From an uncultured Acidobacteriota bacterium (GTDB lineage Bacteria; Acidobacteriota; Blastocatellia; Pyrinomonadales; Pyrinomonadaceae): DNA of 35,722 nucleotides. The stretch's first letter is position 1; every line of letters begins with the position of its first letter. A program made the translations under genes and the position numbers. Location: positions 1-35,722 of the forward strand of contig CADEGD010000045.1 in the NCBI GenBank assembly GCA_902826795.1. Reading direction: 5' to 3'. Shown here one piece after another: positions 23,403-31,498 of the stretch. A model generated the notes under the pieces. That model saw only the letters and a list, made by a program, of their open reading frames with translations, did no database searches and was not told the DNA's origin.

Positions 23403-24206
23403 TCACTCACGATCGATTAACAGAGCTGGGTTGATTTTGAACTGAAGCATCTTGGCGGTCTCTCGGCCACCGTCGCCGCCCTTTCGCTGCATCGTAATTC
23501 GACCGATCTTCAGGTTGCCGGCACGCGTGATCACGACGGGACCTTCGGCAAAGAATTTGACCGCATCGGCAGCGGGGCGAAAAGCCCAGAGCGGTTTATC
23601 CGATGCACGATAAGCGACGAGGAACCATTCGGCCGCGTGGCCACCATCACCTTCGAACAGGTCCGACGCGATCATGTCTTTGTTTGCCGCGAAGAAATCG
23701 ATCACCGCTTGCTGCTGGTCTTTCGTGAGTTCGTTCAGGTACATCCGTCCGGCCGTTCGGACGGGCTTGCTAGGAGCGACCTCGCCTACGAAGTATCTAA
23801 GAGACTCCGCCACATTCGGCGGCATCTTCCACACCTTTGCATAGGTTGCGACCCAGCGTTTGTCGATCTGGTTAAAGCCGGTCTCGTTGCTCACCAGCTT
23901 TATAGAGATCCCTTTTACGGACGTCACGCCGCCCGCCTTTACCGTCACCTCCACATCACTCTTTTCGCCGTGCGGACGCGTCGCCGATACCGACTCGACA
24001 CGAGCAGGGGCAAACCCCATCGCCGCCAACCATAAACGAGCGTCCTGATCCGCCTGCCAGTTGTTGAACTTCGCCGCGATCTCAGCTTCATTGCGAAACC
24101 CTGCCTTTGCCGTCTCGGAACCCTTTGCCGCGGTTTGTGCGAATGCCTGCTGAAACAATCCCGCAGCGAGAAAAAGCGTAAGAATGAGGATTCGAATGGT
24201 CGTCAT
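23403..24206 (-). CDS. HinP1I-like restriction endonuclease homologue with signal peptide
   Basis: After residues 1-23, which form a convincing signal peptide (hydrophobic core ending AFA before QT), the rest (to 267) closely follows the type II enzyme HinP1I, as I remember it. Matching blocks are GSETAKAGFRNE, KLVSNETGFNQIDKRW, HAAEWFLVA, and RITMQRKGGDGGRETA followed by MLQFKI. The PD-(D/E)xK-type core is SD83-84 with S101-I-K103; HinP1I has Q where this has S101. The ATG at 24206 is preferred over a TTG at 24239. A TTG at residue 17 could give a form without the signal. No methyltransferase is adjacent, so it is not a classical R-M pair. It may be a secreted or periplasmic nuclease. Confidence 0.75.
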   Translation of the reverse strand: MTTIRILILTLFLAAGLFQQAFAQTAAKGSETAKAGFRNEAEIAAKFNNWQADQDARLWLAAMGFAPARVESVSATRPHGEKSDVEVTVKAGGVTSVKGISIKLVSNETGFNQIDKRWVATYAKVWKMPPNVAESLRYFVGEVAPSKPVRTAGRMYLNELTKDQQQAVIDFFAANKDMIASDLFEGDGGHAAEWFLVAYRASDKPLWAFRPAADAVKFFAEGPVVITRAGNLKIGRITMQRKGGDGGRETAKMLQFKINPALLIDRE

Positions 24207-24303
24207 TTTTGATTGATTGTAGCGGAGTTTCGTCGCCAAAACTAAGCGGCGATCTTACTACTGGATTTTCGTCAACTCATTGCAATATGCTGTAGATACA
24301 GAA

Positions 24304-26031
24304 ATGGAAAATCGAGAAGAATTCACGCGTCCACCGGCGGCCTCGGTCGATCTTTCGGATCCTTACGCTCGCGAAGCGCAGATCTTTCCGAAGTTTTCCG
24401 ACGAACAAATCGCAGCCGTAAAGCGCTTCGGAAAAGTAGAGCAGCATCCGTCCGGCTCCATCCTCTTCACCCGCGGAGATAGATCGGTCGATTTCTTCGT
24501 CGTTTTGAAAGGATGCATCGAGATCGTTGCCCCGGCAAAATATGGCGCGAGTATTGTAATCACTACGCACTACGAGAATCAGTTTACGGGCGAACTCGAC
24601 CTGTTCAACAACCAGAAGATACTCGTCGATGGGCGAATGGGCGCGGACGGCGAAGTGATCAGAGTAAAACGAAACGACTTCAGAAAACTTCTCGCCGCCG
24701 AGACCGACATCGGAGAAATAATCACGCGTGCTTTCATACTTCGCCGCTCCGGATTTATCGCGCATTCGCAGGCCGGCGTTATACTGCTCGCACCGGCGAG
24801 GTCGGGTGATTCGCTTAGGATTCAGCGCTTCCTTCGCCGTAATGGCTTCCCGGTAAAACTCGTATCGGACGACGATGAAGAAGGTCGGGCAATTCTCGAA
24901 TGCAAGTCGCTGCAGATAGACGACGGGCCGTTCGTTCTCTACGCCGCCGAGACGCTCTTACAGAATCCGACAAATCGCGAGGTCGCCGAAATGCTGGGGT
25001 TCGCCGAGGAGATCGAAGCGGACGTTACCTTCGATGTCACGATAGTCGGAGGTGGCCCGGCTGGGCTTGCGGCAGCGGTTTATGCGGCGTCCGAAGGTCT
25101 TGAGACATGCGTGATCGAGTCGGAGTCGCCCGGCGGTCAGGCAGGTACAAGTTCGAAGATCGAGAACTACCTCGGATTCCCGACCGGAATATCTGGCCAG
25201 GAACTCGCGGGACGGGCACGCATTCAAGCGCAGAAATTCGGGGCACGAATTTCAGTTCCGCGTACGGCTCGCAGGATAGACTGTTCCGTTTTCCCTTATC
25301 GCATAGAGCTCGAAGACGACGACACGCCGATCCGCACGCGTTCGGTAGTCATTGCAACCGGAGCGCGTTACCGTCAACTGGACGTCGAGAACCTAGAGAG
25401 TTTTGAGGGCAACGGAGTACATTATGCAGCGACGGCGGTCGAGGCGGCAGTTTGTCGCAACGAAGAGGTTATCGTTGTCGGCGGCGGCAACTCGGCAGGA
25501 CAAGCGGCCGTATTTTTGTCGCACACCGCCAGTCATGTACACATTCTGGTCAGGAGCAAAGAGCTTGCATCGTCGATGTCCGATTACCTGATAAGCCGGA
25601 TCGATGCATCGGACCGGATAACTCTGCACACCGAGACCGAGATCGTAGGGCTTTCCGGAAGCGGGTATCTCGAATCCGTTTGCTGGCGCAATACCGCAAC
25701 CGGAATCGAAGAGAACAAACCGATTAGCAGCGTTTTCTTGATGCTTGGAGCTTCGCCCAACACCGGTTGGATAAAGGACTGCATCGCGCTCGACGCGAAC
25801 AGATTTATCATCTGCGGCGGCGAATTTACGGACGCACAGGGCGTCGAGCGCAGGGCGTTTCCGCTCGAGACAAGTCAGCCGAATGTTTTCGCGGTCGGCG
25901 ATGTCAGATCGGGATCGATCAAGCGAGTTGCGTCCGCTGTAGGTGAAGGTTCGGTGGTCGTCTCATCTGTTCACGAAGCGCTAAAGACGAACCCAACGAT
26001 CACTCTGCTGGCCAACGACCAGTCGGCTTAG
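24304..26031 (+). CDS. Cyclic-nucleotide-binding domain fused to thioredoxin-reductase-like flavoprotein
   Basis: This 575-aa protein has three parts. The first is a cNMP-binding-like beta-roll at about 25-135 (ILFTRGDRSVDFFVVLKG). The second is a thioredoxin-like segment at about 155-225. The third is a thioredoxin-reductase-like FAD/NADPH module from about 240, with GGGPAG at 249-254 and VVGGGNSAGQAA as the second nucleotide loop. The CxxC expected after the FAD-domain link is absent; the corresponding stretch reads YAATAVEA. A dithiol relay like that of TrxB is therefore unlikely, and it may be a sensor oxidoreductase or use another electron path. The ATG at 24304 is chosen over a TTG at 24280. 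Its end overlaps the convergent GGDEF gene by 4 bp. Confidence 0.85.
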   Translation: MENREEFTRPPAASVDLSDPYAREAQIFPKFSDEQIAAVKRFGKVEQHPSGSILFTRGDRSVDFFVVLKGCIEIVAPAKYGASIVITTHYENQFTGELDLFNNQKILVDGRMGADGEVIRVKRNDFRKLLAAETDIGEIITRAFILRRSGFIAHSQAGVILLAPARSGDSLRIQRFLRRNGFPVKLVSDDDEEGRAILECKSLQIDDGPFVLYAAETLLQNPTNREVAEMLGFAEEIEADVTFDVTIVGGGPAGLAAAVYAASEGLETCVIESESPGGQAGTSSKIENYLGFPTGISGQELAGRARIQAQKFGARISVPRTARRIDCSVFPYRIELEDDDTPIRTRSVVIATGARYRQLDVENLESFEGNGVHYAATAVEAAVCRNEEVIVVGGGNSAGQAAVFLSHTASHVHILVRSKELASSMSDYLISRIDASDRITLHTETEIVGLSGSGYLESVCWRNTATGIEENKPISSVFLMLGASPNTGWIKDCIALDANRFIICGGEFTDAQGVERRAFPLETSQPNVFAVGDVRSGSIKRVASAVGEGSVVVSSVHEALKTNPTITLLANDQSA

Positions 26032-29009
26032 TTTAAGACGTTAAAAAGTTCCTTAGTCGCGCGAATCGCATTGGCCGGCCCATGCGACATCTCGTCGAAT
26101 ATTTCGATGCGGTTACGGCCGTTCTTTTTCGCTTGATAAAGAGCCTCGTCTGCAGCCTTGATCAAATCGGCCTCGGTCGAACCCATCCTGGGCAAAACCG
26201 TGGCGACCCCCATGCTTACGGTAAGCATGTCGCTTATCGGAGAGGAAGAATGTTTGATCTCCAGTCGTCCGAGATTCTCTAAACCTTCCTGGGCGATCTT
26301 CACAGCCCCGTCAGAATCGGTACCTCCGAGAACGAGAGCAAACTCCTCGCCGCCAAATCTTGCGACCAGATCTGTCGGGCGCTTTATCGCCTCGGCAAAG
26401 GCCTCCGCCACTTTTTGCAGACACTCGTCTCCAGCTTGATGACCATATGTATCGTTGAACTGCTTGAAGTGATCGATGTCGATCATCACTAGCGATATCT
26501 CCGTTCGAAAGCGAACCGCCCGATGCCATTCGTCCGATAAGAAGCTTTCGAAGCGTCGTCGATTACCGATCTTGGTCAGGCCATCGGAGTTGGCTAGAGT
26601 TTCGAGGTGCTGATTAACGCGGGCGAGCTCGGCTGTGCGCTCTTCGATAAGCAATGCAAGCCTTCGTTCGCGAGACCTTAGCTGGTAAACGCTGAGTTTC
26701 CAAACCCCCAAGAGCAGTAATGTTCCGATCAGCACGCACGATACGATAAACAGTTTTGTCTGGTAGAAAAACGGTTGAAGTTCGATCTTGATCGCTGTCG
26801 GATCACTCCACACCCCATCGCTATTTACCGCTCGGACGAGAAAGCTGTACCGGCCGGGAGGAATGTACGAATAGAAAGCCGCACGTCGTGAGCCCGCATC
26901 GACCCATTCTTCGTCGTGGCCTTCCAGCTTGTATTGAAATCTGATTTGATCGGATTTGATCAGGGAGATGCCTGTATATTGAATTTCGAGGTCGCGTACG
27001 CCCGGAGCAAGAAGGACACTCTCAGCGAGTGGTGCCGACTGCCGGTCTGCGCGCACTTCCTCGAAAACTACCGGAGGCGCAAAAGGATTGGGCCTTTCGG
27101 CGCTCGGATCAACGATCGCGATTCCCATTTGCGTCGGAAACCAGAATCTGCCCTGATCGTCCCTATAGCTTGCGGGCTGCCGTCCGCCGTTACACTCGCT
27201 CGACAGCATCCCGTCCGACCGGCCATAACTTATGGAACTTATCTTTGAAACCCTGCCCTCGGCAAAATCATCAAGTTCCTTTTTTCTTACGCGATAGATG
27301 CCCTGGTTGGATGTGATCCAGAACGAGCCGAAACCGTCTTCCTCGATCGCGAAGGCACCGCTGCTGAACAATCCATCTTTCTGTTCGAAGTTTGAAAACT
27401 TCCCGTCCTTATAGCGACTTAAACCCTGATCGTATGTGCCGACCCACATCACGCCTTCGCTGTCCTCAAAAATGGTTCTGACGTGGTCGCCGACGAGGCC
27501 GTCCGCCGCGGTAAGATTATCGAACCGTCCATCGACCAACCGGCTCAGACCACCATACCCGCCAAACCACATGGTACCCTTGGAATCTTCAAAGATGACC
27601 GTCATGAACTCGTTCGGCAAGCCGTCCGTTGTCTTGTACTCGGCAACCGGAACTTCGTCTCTAAATCTTACGAGCCCCTTGTTAGTCGCAGCCCAGACAT
27701 TTCCAGACTGATCGCCGTGAAGAGCGAAAAAATGACCTCCTTGGTAAATCATTTTGGCTTGACGATTTCTTACGATGAAGAGCCCTCCGTTGATGCCAAC
27801 CCACAACTGACCCTTCTTATCTTCCCAGATGCTTTGAACTGACATTCGTCCGGGAAGCCATCGTTTCGATACGTCGACGCCCGAATCTTCGGGTTCGATC
27901 GGCACCGGATGAAGGAACCCGTCCTTAACGATGCTCAACCCAACCGTCGAGCCGACCCAAACAGTACCGCTGGAATCTCGAAAGATCGGGTAGATCTCAT
28001 TTCCTTTGTCGCCATCCTTAGGAGCGATGCTTTCGATTATCTGGCGGCGGCGGCGAACGAGTCCACGAGTCGTCGCAAGCCATGCCGTTCCTTCGTGATC
28101 CACAAACGCCGACGCAACAGAGAATCCACGAATATCCCGATCCCAGATCTTGACGCTGCCGTTCCGGACCTGAACAAGTCCTATTCCGGATGACGAGCCT
28201 CCGCCGCTGCTGAACCAGACGCTGCCGTCCTCTTCCTGCCAAAATGAATGGTAAACAGTGGTGATCGGAAGACCGTCGTCTTCGTCGAACACTTCGACCG
28301 CTCCGTTCTTGATCCGGTAAACACGTTCTTCGCCGAGCCATAGGTTCCCTTCGCGATCAAAGAAGCGCGAAGGTGTGTAAACGAGCCTGCCAAGATCGAG
28401 CTTTATCTTTATCGAGCTTCCGTTTCTTCGCTCGATGACGCCGTCCTTTTCGATTCGCCACTCCGCGCCGTCCGGGCCCTTCATTTCAATTCCATCGCTC
28501 GGCTGCGGGGCTTTCTCGATAAAATGGAATCCGTCACTATCCAGCGAATACCAGGTTTTTCCCGCACGATCGTCGTCTTCCGACAGGAACCGCACGCGAC
28601 CGTCGGGGCCCCGTTCGATAACCTGAATATAATGCCCGGGAACTTCGTCCGATCCGTATGAAGTGAAAACTCCACCTCGCACAACCGTGACGTTTCCGTC
28701 CTCGGTTGTCGCGGCGTAGATCGTTCCGTCAGTGTCGGCGAAGATGCTCGTAAACCTGTTGTTGATGATCCCGGGAGTGTTCCCAATGTTGAACGTTTTG
28801 AACCTGACACCATCAAACCGAACAAGCCCGTCGTAGGTGGTAAACCAAAGATAGCCGTCGGGCGTTTGGGTTATTTGTCGAACTCCGTTCTGCGGCAGGC
28901 CATTGTCAGTCGTCCATGTGTCGAATCTATACTGCCCCGCAACGGCGACTGCCGCGGCGAGCAAAAGATACACGAATAGCAATGCTCTGCGTGGACTGCT
29001 GGAGGCCAT
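26028..29009 (-). CDS. Two-component-propeller sensor diguanylate cyclase
   Basis: This is a 993-aa membrane sensor that probably makes c-di-GMP. After a signal peptide come many propeller repeats (DG-LWF and DGL- motifs, about 27-640), a Y_Y_Y domain (FQYKLEGHDEEWVDAGS), one membrane helix at about 753-772, a short coiled region and a C-terminal GGDEF domain. The active site is intact (GGEEF, 886-890), and an inhibitory RxxD site (RPTD, 877-880) lies five residues before it. The periplasmic propeller probably senses an extracellular ligand. I use the ATG at 29009; a GTG at 29051 would add 14 residues. Confidence 0.93.
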   Translation of the reverse strand: MASSSPRRALLFVYLLLAAAVAVAGQYRFDTWTTDNGLPQNGVRQITQTPDGYLWFTTYDGLVRFDGVRFKTFNIGNTPGIINNRFTSIFADTDGTIYAATTEDGNVTVVRGGVFTSYGSDEVPGHYIQVIERGPDGRVRFLSEDDDRAGKTWYSLDSDGFHFIEKAPQPSDGIEMKGPDGAEWRIEKDGVIERRNGSSIKIKLDLGRLVYTPSRFFDREGNLWLGEERVYRIKNGAVEVFDEDDGLPITTVYHSFWQEEDGSVWFSSGGGSSSGIGLVQVRNGSVKIWDRDIRGFSVASAFVDHEGTAWLATTRGLVRRRRQIIESIAPKDGDKGNEIYPIFRDSSGTVWVGSTVGLSIVKDGFLHPVPIEPEDSGVDVSKRWLPGRMSVQSIWEDKKGQLWVGINGGLFIVRNRQAKMIYQGGHFFALHGDQSGNVWAATNKGLVRFRDEVPVAEYKTTDGLPNEFMTVIFEDSKGTMWFGGYGGLSRLVDGRFDNLTAADGLVGDHVRTIFEDSEGVMWVGTYDQGLSRYKDGKFSNFEQKDGLFSSGAFAIEEDGFGSFWITSNQGIYRVRKKELDDFAEGRVSKISSISYGRSDGMLSSECNGGRQPASYRDDQGRFWFPTQMGIAIVDPSAERPNPFAPPVVFEEVRADRQSAPLAESVLLAPGVRDLEIQYTGISLIKSDQIRFQYKLEGHDEEWVDAGSRRAAFYSYIPPGRYSFLVRAVNSDGVWSDPTAIKIELQPFFYQTKLFIVSCVLIGTLLLLGVWKLSVYQLRSRERRLALLIEERTAELARVNQHLETLANSDGLTKIGNRRRFESFLSDEWHRAVRFRTEISLVMIDIDHFKQFNDTYGHQAGDECLQKVAEAFAEAIKRPTDLVARFGGEEFALVLGGTDSDGAVKIAQEGLENLGRLEIKHSSSPISDMLTVSMGVATVLPRMGSTEADLIKAADEALYQAKKNGRNRIEIFDEMSHGPANAIRATKELFNVLN

Positions 29010-29078
29010 CTTGTTGAGGCGAGTGACGTTCGGACGGTGACGGGCGAACACTTCAGCGCAGTGAAATACGCTAAGTCC

Positions 29079-29108
29079 ATTAAACTACAATGCTTAAAAC
29101 GACGTCAA
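29079..29108 (-). promoter_or_regulatory. Possible promoter of the diguanylate cyclase gene
   Basis: On the minus strand, TTGACG (plus 29103-29108) and TTTAAT (29079-29084) are 18 bp apart. The predicted transcript start near 29072 would leave a short leader before either candidate start codon. Confidence 0.45.
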
Positions 29109-29174
29109 ACTTTTTGTTAACGGGACAAGCAAAATTTTGAATGAGACGCGTCGGAAGTTAAGAAGTGTTCTAAA

Positions 29175-29750
29175 ATGGTTCACCGAGAGAGGAATGACTT
29201 CGTTATGACAGGCTGGCCGCGAACCCTTACCTGGACCGATTTCACGGCGATTGCAAACCCTGGCCCAACACAACTTCGGGCGCTAAACGGACATGCGATC
29301 GTCGCTCGAGTCGGCCTTTCGATAATGTTCTATATTGGCACTTCGTTTCGCCAACCGGACGGAAACTCTTTCCGGTCGGTGGATGTGAGGCTTCAAATAA
29401 ACCAACTTGAATATGTTCCCTCACGGATACCGGCTGGGCAGGAGTCTCGCTACCTGCAGCATGAGCAGGGCCATATGGATCTGATGGGCCTTTTCGCTCG
29501 GGAGCTTGAAGTTGCGTTGCTAGCCTTGAGGGCGAGTTCATCGACCGAGCTTACGACGCTAGCCAACTCGACGGTCGACCAAGGGATCAGTAACGCTCGG
29601 ATGTATGCGATAAATGTTCCCGGTCGCGACTGCCTTTACGACCGGGAAACGAATCACGGAATGAATCAAACGGCTCAAGCTCGCTGGAATCGGCTGATCG
29701 CTCAGAACGTCTCTCGCTGGCGCGAATCTGATTTTATCTTTCGAACATAG
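29175..29750 (+). CDS. DUF922-like protein with HExGH zinc motif
   Basis: This 191-aa protein has an LTWTDF block near its start and HEQGHMDL at residues 96-103, the combination seen in DUF922, a putative zinc-protease family. H96, E97 and H100 form the candidate metal and catalytic site. No signal peptide is visible. The ATG at 29175 has only a weak ribosome site; an ATG at 29205 would begin at the LTW block and is possible. Activity and substrate are unknown. Confidence 0.65.
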   Translation: MVHRERNDFVMTGWPRTLTWTDFTAIANPGPTQLRALNGHAIVARVGLSIMFYIGTSFRQPDGNSFRSVDVRLQINQLEYVPSRIPAGQESRYLQHEQGHMDLMGLFARELEVALLALRASSSTELTTLANSTVDQGISNARMYAINVPGRDCLYDRETNHGMNQTAQARWNRLIAQNVSRWRESDFIFRT

Positions 29751-29770
29751 TCTCCGCGATCAAAGATCAT

Positions 29771-29806
29771 GCACCGACCGCAGAGATGCCAACCGGTGCC
29801 ATTTTT
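29771..29806 (+). terminator. Possible terminator after the DUF922-like gene
   Basis: GCACCG (29771-29776) pairs with CGGTGC (29794-29799), followed by CATTTTT. The loop is long (17 nt), so this is only moderately convincing. It lies between two convergent genes. Confidence 0.4.
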
Positions 29807-29808
29807 AA

Positions 29809-30492
29809 CTATTGCGTTTTCATTCGACGCTGTTTTTCCTTCTCGGCCGCCGTATCGAAAAGCATGATGCTCGGTCCGTTTTGAGGATGAGTTGAGACAA
29901 TTACGTCGAATCCGGTGCAAGAGAGTTCGGCAGATTGCTCTTCCCGCTTGAACTTCCATCCGGTTTCGGGAAGCCCGTTTGCTTTTGCCATTTTTTTCAC
30001 AAATTCGTTGATGTCGCTCGTTCCGTCGTCTGTATATCTGACGACGAGGCCGACCAATTTATCGTCGAGGAAATGCCATATTGGGCTCACGTCCTCAAAT
30101 CCTTCTGTTTCCCCGAACTTGTTTACGATCTGTCCGTAGGTCAGCAAAACGAAATTGACCTCTTTTTTGTAGAGATTGCCTTCTTTTTCGTCCATGTAAG
30201 CAGCAACAAACCCTTTGACGCGTGAGGCAACTTCTTCCGACGATTGACCTAGGAAGAATCCTTGAAGAATCGGAGCCTTAGCCACGGTACATGCGGTCGC
30301 CGATGCCGGCGAAACGGACTGGGTATTCGTACTGGCTGGTGTTGCCGTGGCGTAATTGGTAGGGCTGCCCGAACTCGCGACCCCGCCAGAAGGCGACTTG
30401 TTTGAAGATGAAGATGCTCCGCAGCCCGCAGCGGAGATCGACATTGCCAACAGAGCGGCAGCGACAATGGTGCACAAAAATCTCTGTCCCAT
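29809..30492 (-). CDS. Predicted lipoprotein of unknown function
   Basis: This 227-aa protein has a lipoprotein signal ending in a lipobox-like SAAGC, with C24 as the lipidated residue. A Ser/Thr/Asn/Ala-rich linker follows to about residue 70. The folded part begins at APILQGFFLGQSSEEVASR and has no family I recognise. A mixed alpha/beta domain rich in lysine at the end is all that can be said. It is the second of two lipoprotein genes in tandem, with a 64-bp gap. Confidence 0.6.
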   Translation of the reverse strand: MGQRFLCTIVAAALLAMSISAAGCGASSSSNKSPSGGVASSGSPTNYATATPASTNTQSVSPASATACTVAKAPILQGFFLGQSSEEVASRVKGFVAAYMDEKEGNLYKKEVNFVLLTYGQIVNKFGETEGFEDVSPIWHFLDDKLVGLVVRYTDDGTSDINEFVKKMAKANGLPETGWKFKREEQSAELSCTGFDVIVSTHPQNGPSIMLFDTAAEKEKQRRMKTQ

Positions 30493-30556
30493 AAAGTTTA
30501 AGTGACTTCCTGTTTAATTTATTTCGTTCGCGGCCGCAAGGGGATACGGCGTTCAT

Positions 30557-31378
30557 TTAACTTGCCTTGCTCTTCCGAAACGTCTTGCCTTTGTAAGGCG
30601 ACATTTCGTTGGGCGAGACGACAAGTCTCAGGTCTTTGCCTGACATTTCAAAGACGTAAGTCTCTTGGCGGTTTTGCATTTCCTTCCCCGCGACCTCTTC
30701 CGTCTCAACATCAGGCTCGACAGAGACTGTGGCGGTGATCTGCTTTTTCGCTGCGTCCCACTTCCACGTGCCGGAGCCTTTCCACGTAACGTCTTCCTGA
30801 TTCCATTCGAACGATGCTTGGCCCTTTTCGCCAAAGGAAAAGGAGATGTCGCCACCATAGTCTTCCGTGTAGCGATAAGTGTACGTGCCGGAGATCACCG
30901 GATCTTTCGCAGATGCCGCCGTCTCAAATTCGTAGCGGTTAAAAAGTTGATTGTCGTAGGTAAAAACATTCACAACCTTGTCACCTTTTTTCCAGCGAAA
31001 GATCGCATCACCTCGAGGTGACGATGGGCCGGCTTCAAGCTCGGGAAACTCTTTGCAGATGGGTATTCCGCTCGCGCAATTATCGTCGCCGTCTTTTGTC
31101 CGAGCTGGCTGCCATCCGTCTTTGACTATCTGCGGACGAACGATGGCTTCGTAGTCTTCGTCTTGCTTAAACGACGCGAAAATGTTCGTTGAGGTAGTGT
31201 TCGCTACCTCAGTGTTGACGAGGTTCGCATTCGTATTGCCTTGGCCGGCCGTCACCTCGGCAAGATTTCCAGCCTTTCCTTCAGACGCGTTTGACGATGT
31301 CGACGAGCCGCACGCGGATAGACCGACGGCGGCCGATGTGAGAAGTAACAGGATGATACAAGTACTCTTGTTGTTCAT
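30557..31378 (-). CDS. Predicted lipoprotein of unknown function
   Basis: This 273-aa protein has a clean signal peptide with the lipobox LSAC and C23 as the lipid site. An Asn/Thr/Ala-rich linker follows to about residue 65. The globular part has a YTYRYTEDYGGDISFSFGEKG stretch and a WKGSGTWKWD stretch that read as beta strands, so a beta-sandwich or lipocalin-like fold is plausible. No family was recognised. It precedes the other lipoprotein on the same strand, but the two share no obvious sequence similarity outside the signal and linker. Confidence 0.6.
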   Translation of the reverse strand: MNNKSTCIILLLLTSAAVGLSACGSSTSSNASEGKAGNLAEVTAGQGNTNANLVNTEVANTTSTNIFASFKQDEDYEAIVRPQIVKDGWQPARTKDGDDNCASGIPICKEFPELEAGPSSPRGDAIFRWKKGDKVVNVFTYDNQLFNRYEFETAASAKDPVISGTYTYRYTEDYGGDISFSFGEKGQASFEWNQEDVTWKGSGTWKWDAAKKQITATVSVEPDVETEEVAGKEMQNRQETYVFEMSGKDLRLVVSPNEMSPYKGKTFRKSKAS

Positions 31379-31498
31379 ATTTGTGTGAGTTTAGCTCTAG
31401 AGATTGAAGTTTTCGACACAACGAATAAAAAAATATCCGTTTCAGAAGAACTTTCCGTGGGCGGGTTTCTTGCACCGAACTTGGGAAAAATACGAGAT

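Noticed and set aside
23403..24206. Complete type II restriction-modification system
   Set aside because: No DNA methyltransferase is encoded in the window, and the protein carries a signal peptide.
31400..31498. Terminator after the SpoIID/LytB gene
   Set aside because: A T-run is present on the minus strand, but no stem longer than a few bases could be formed before it.
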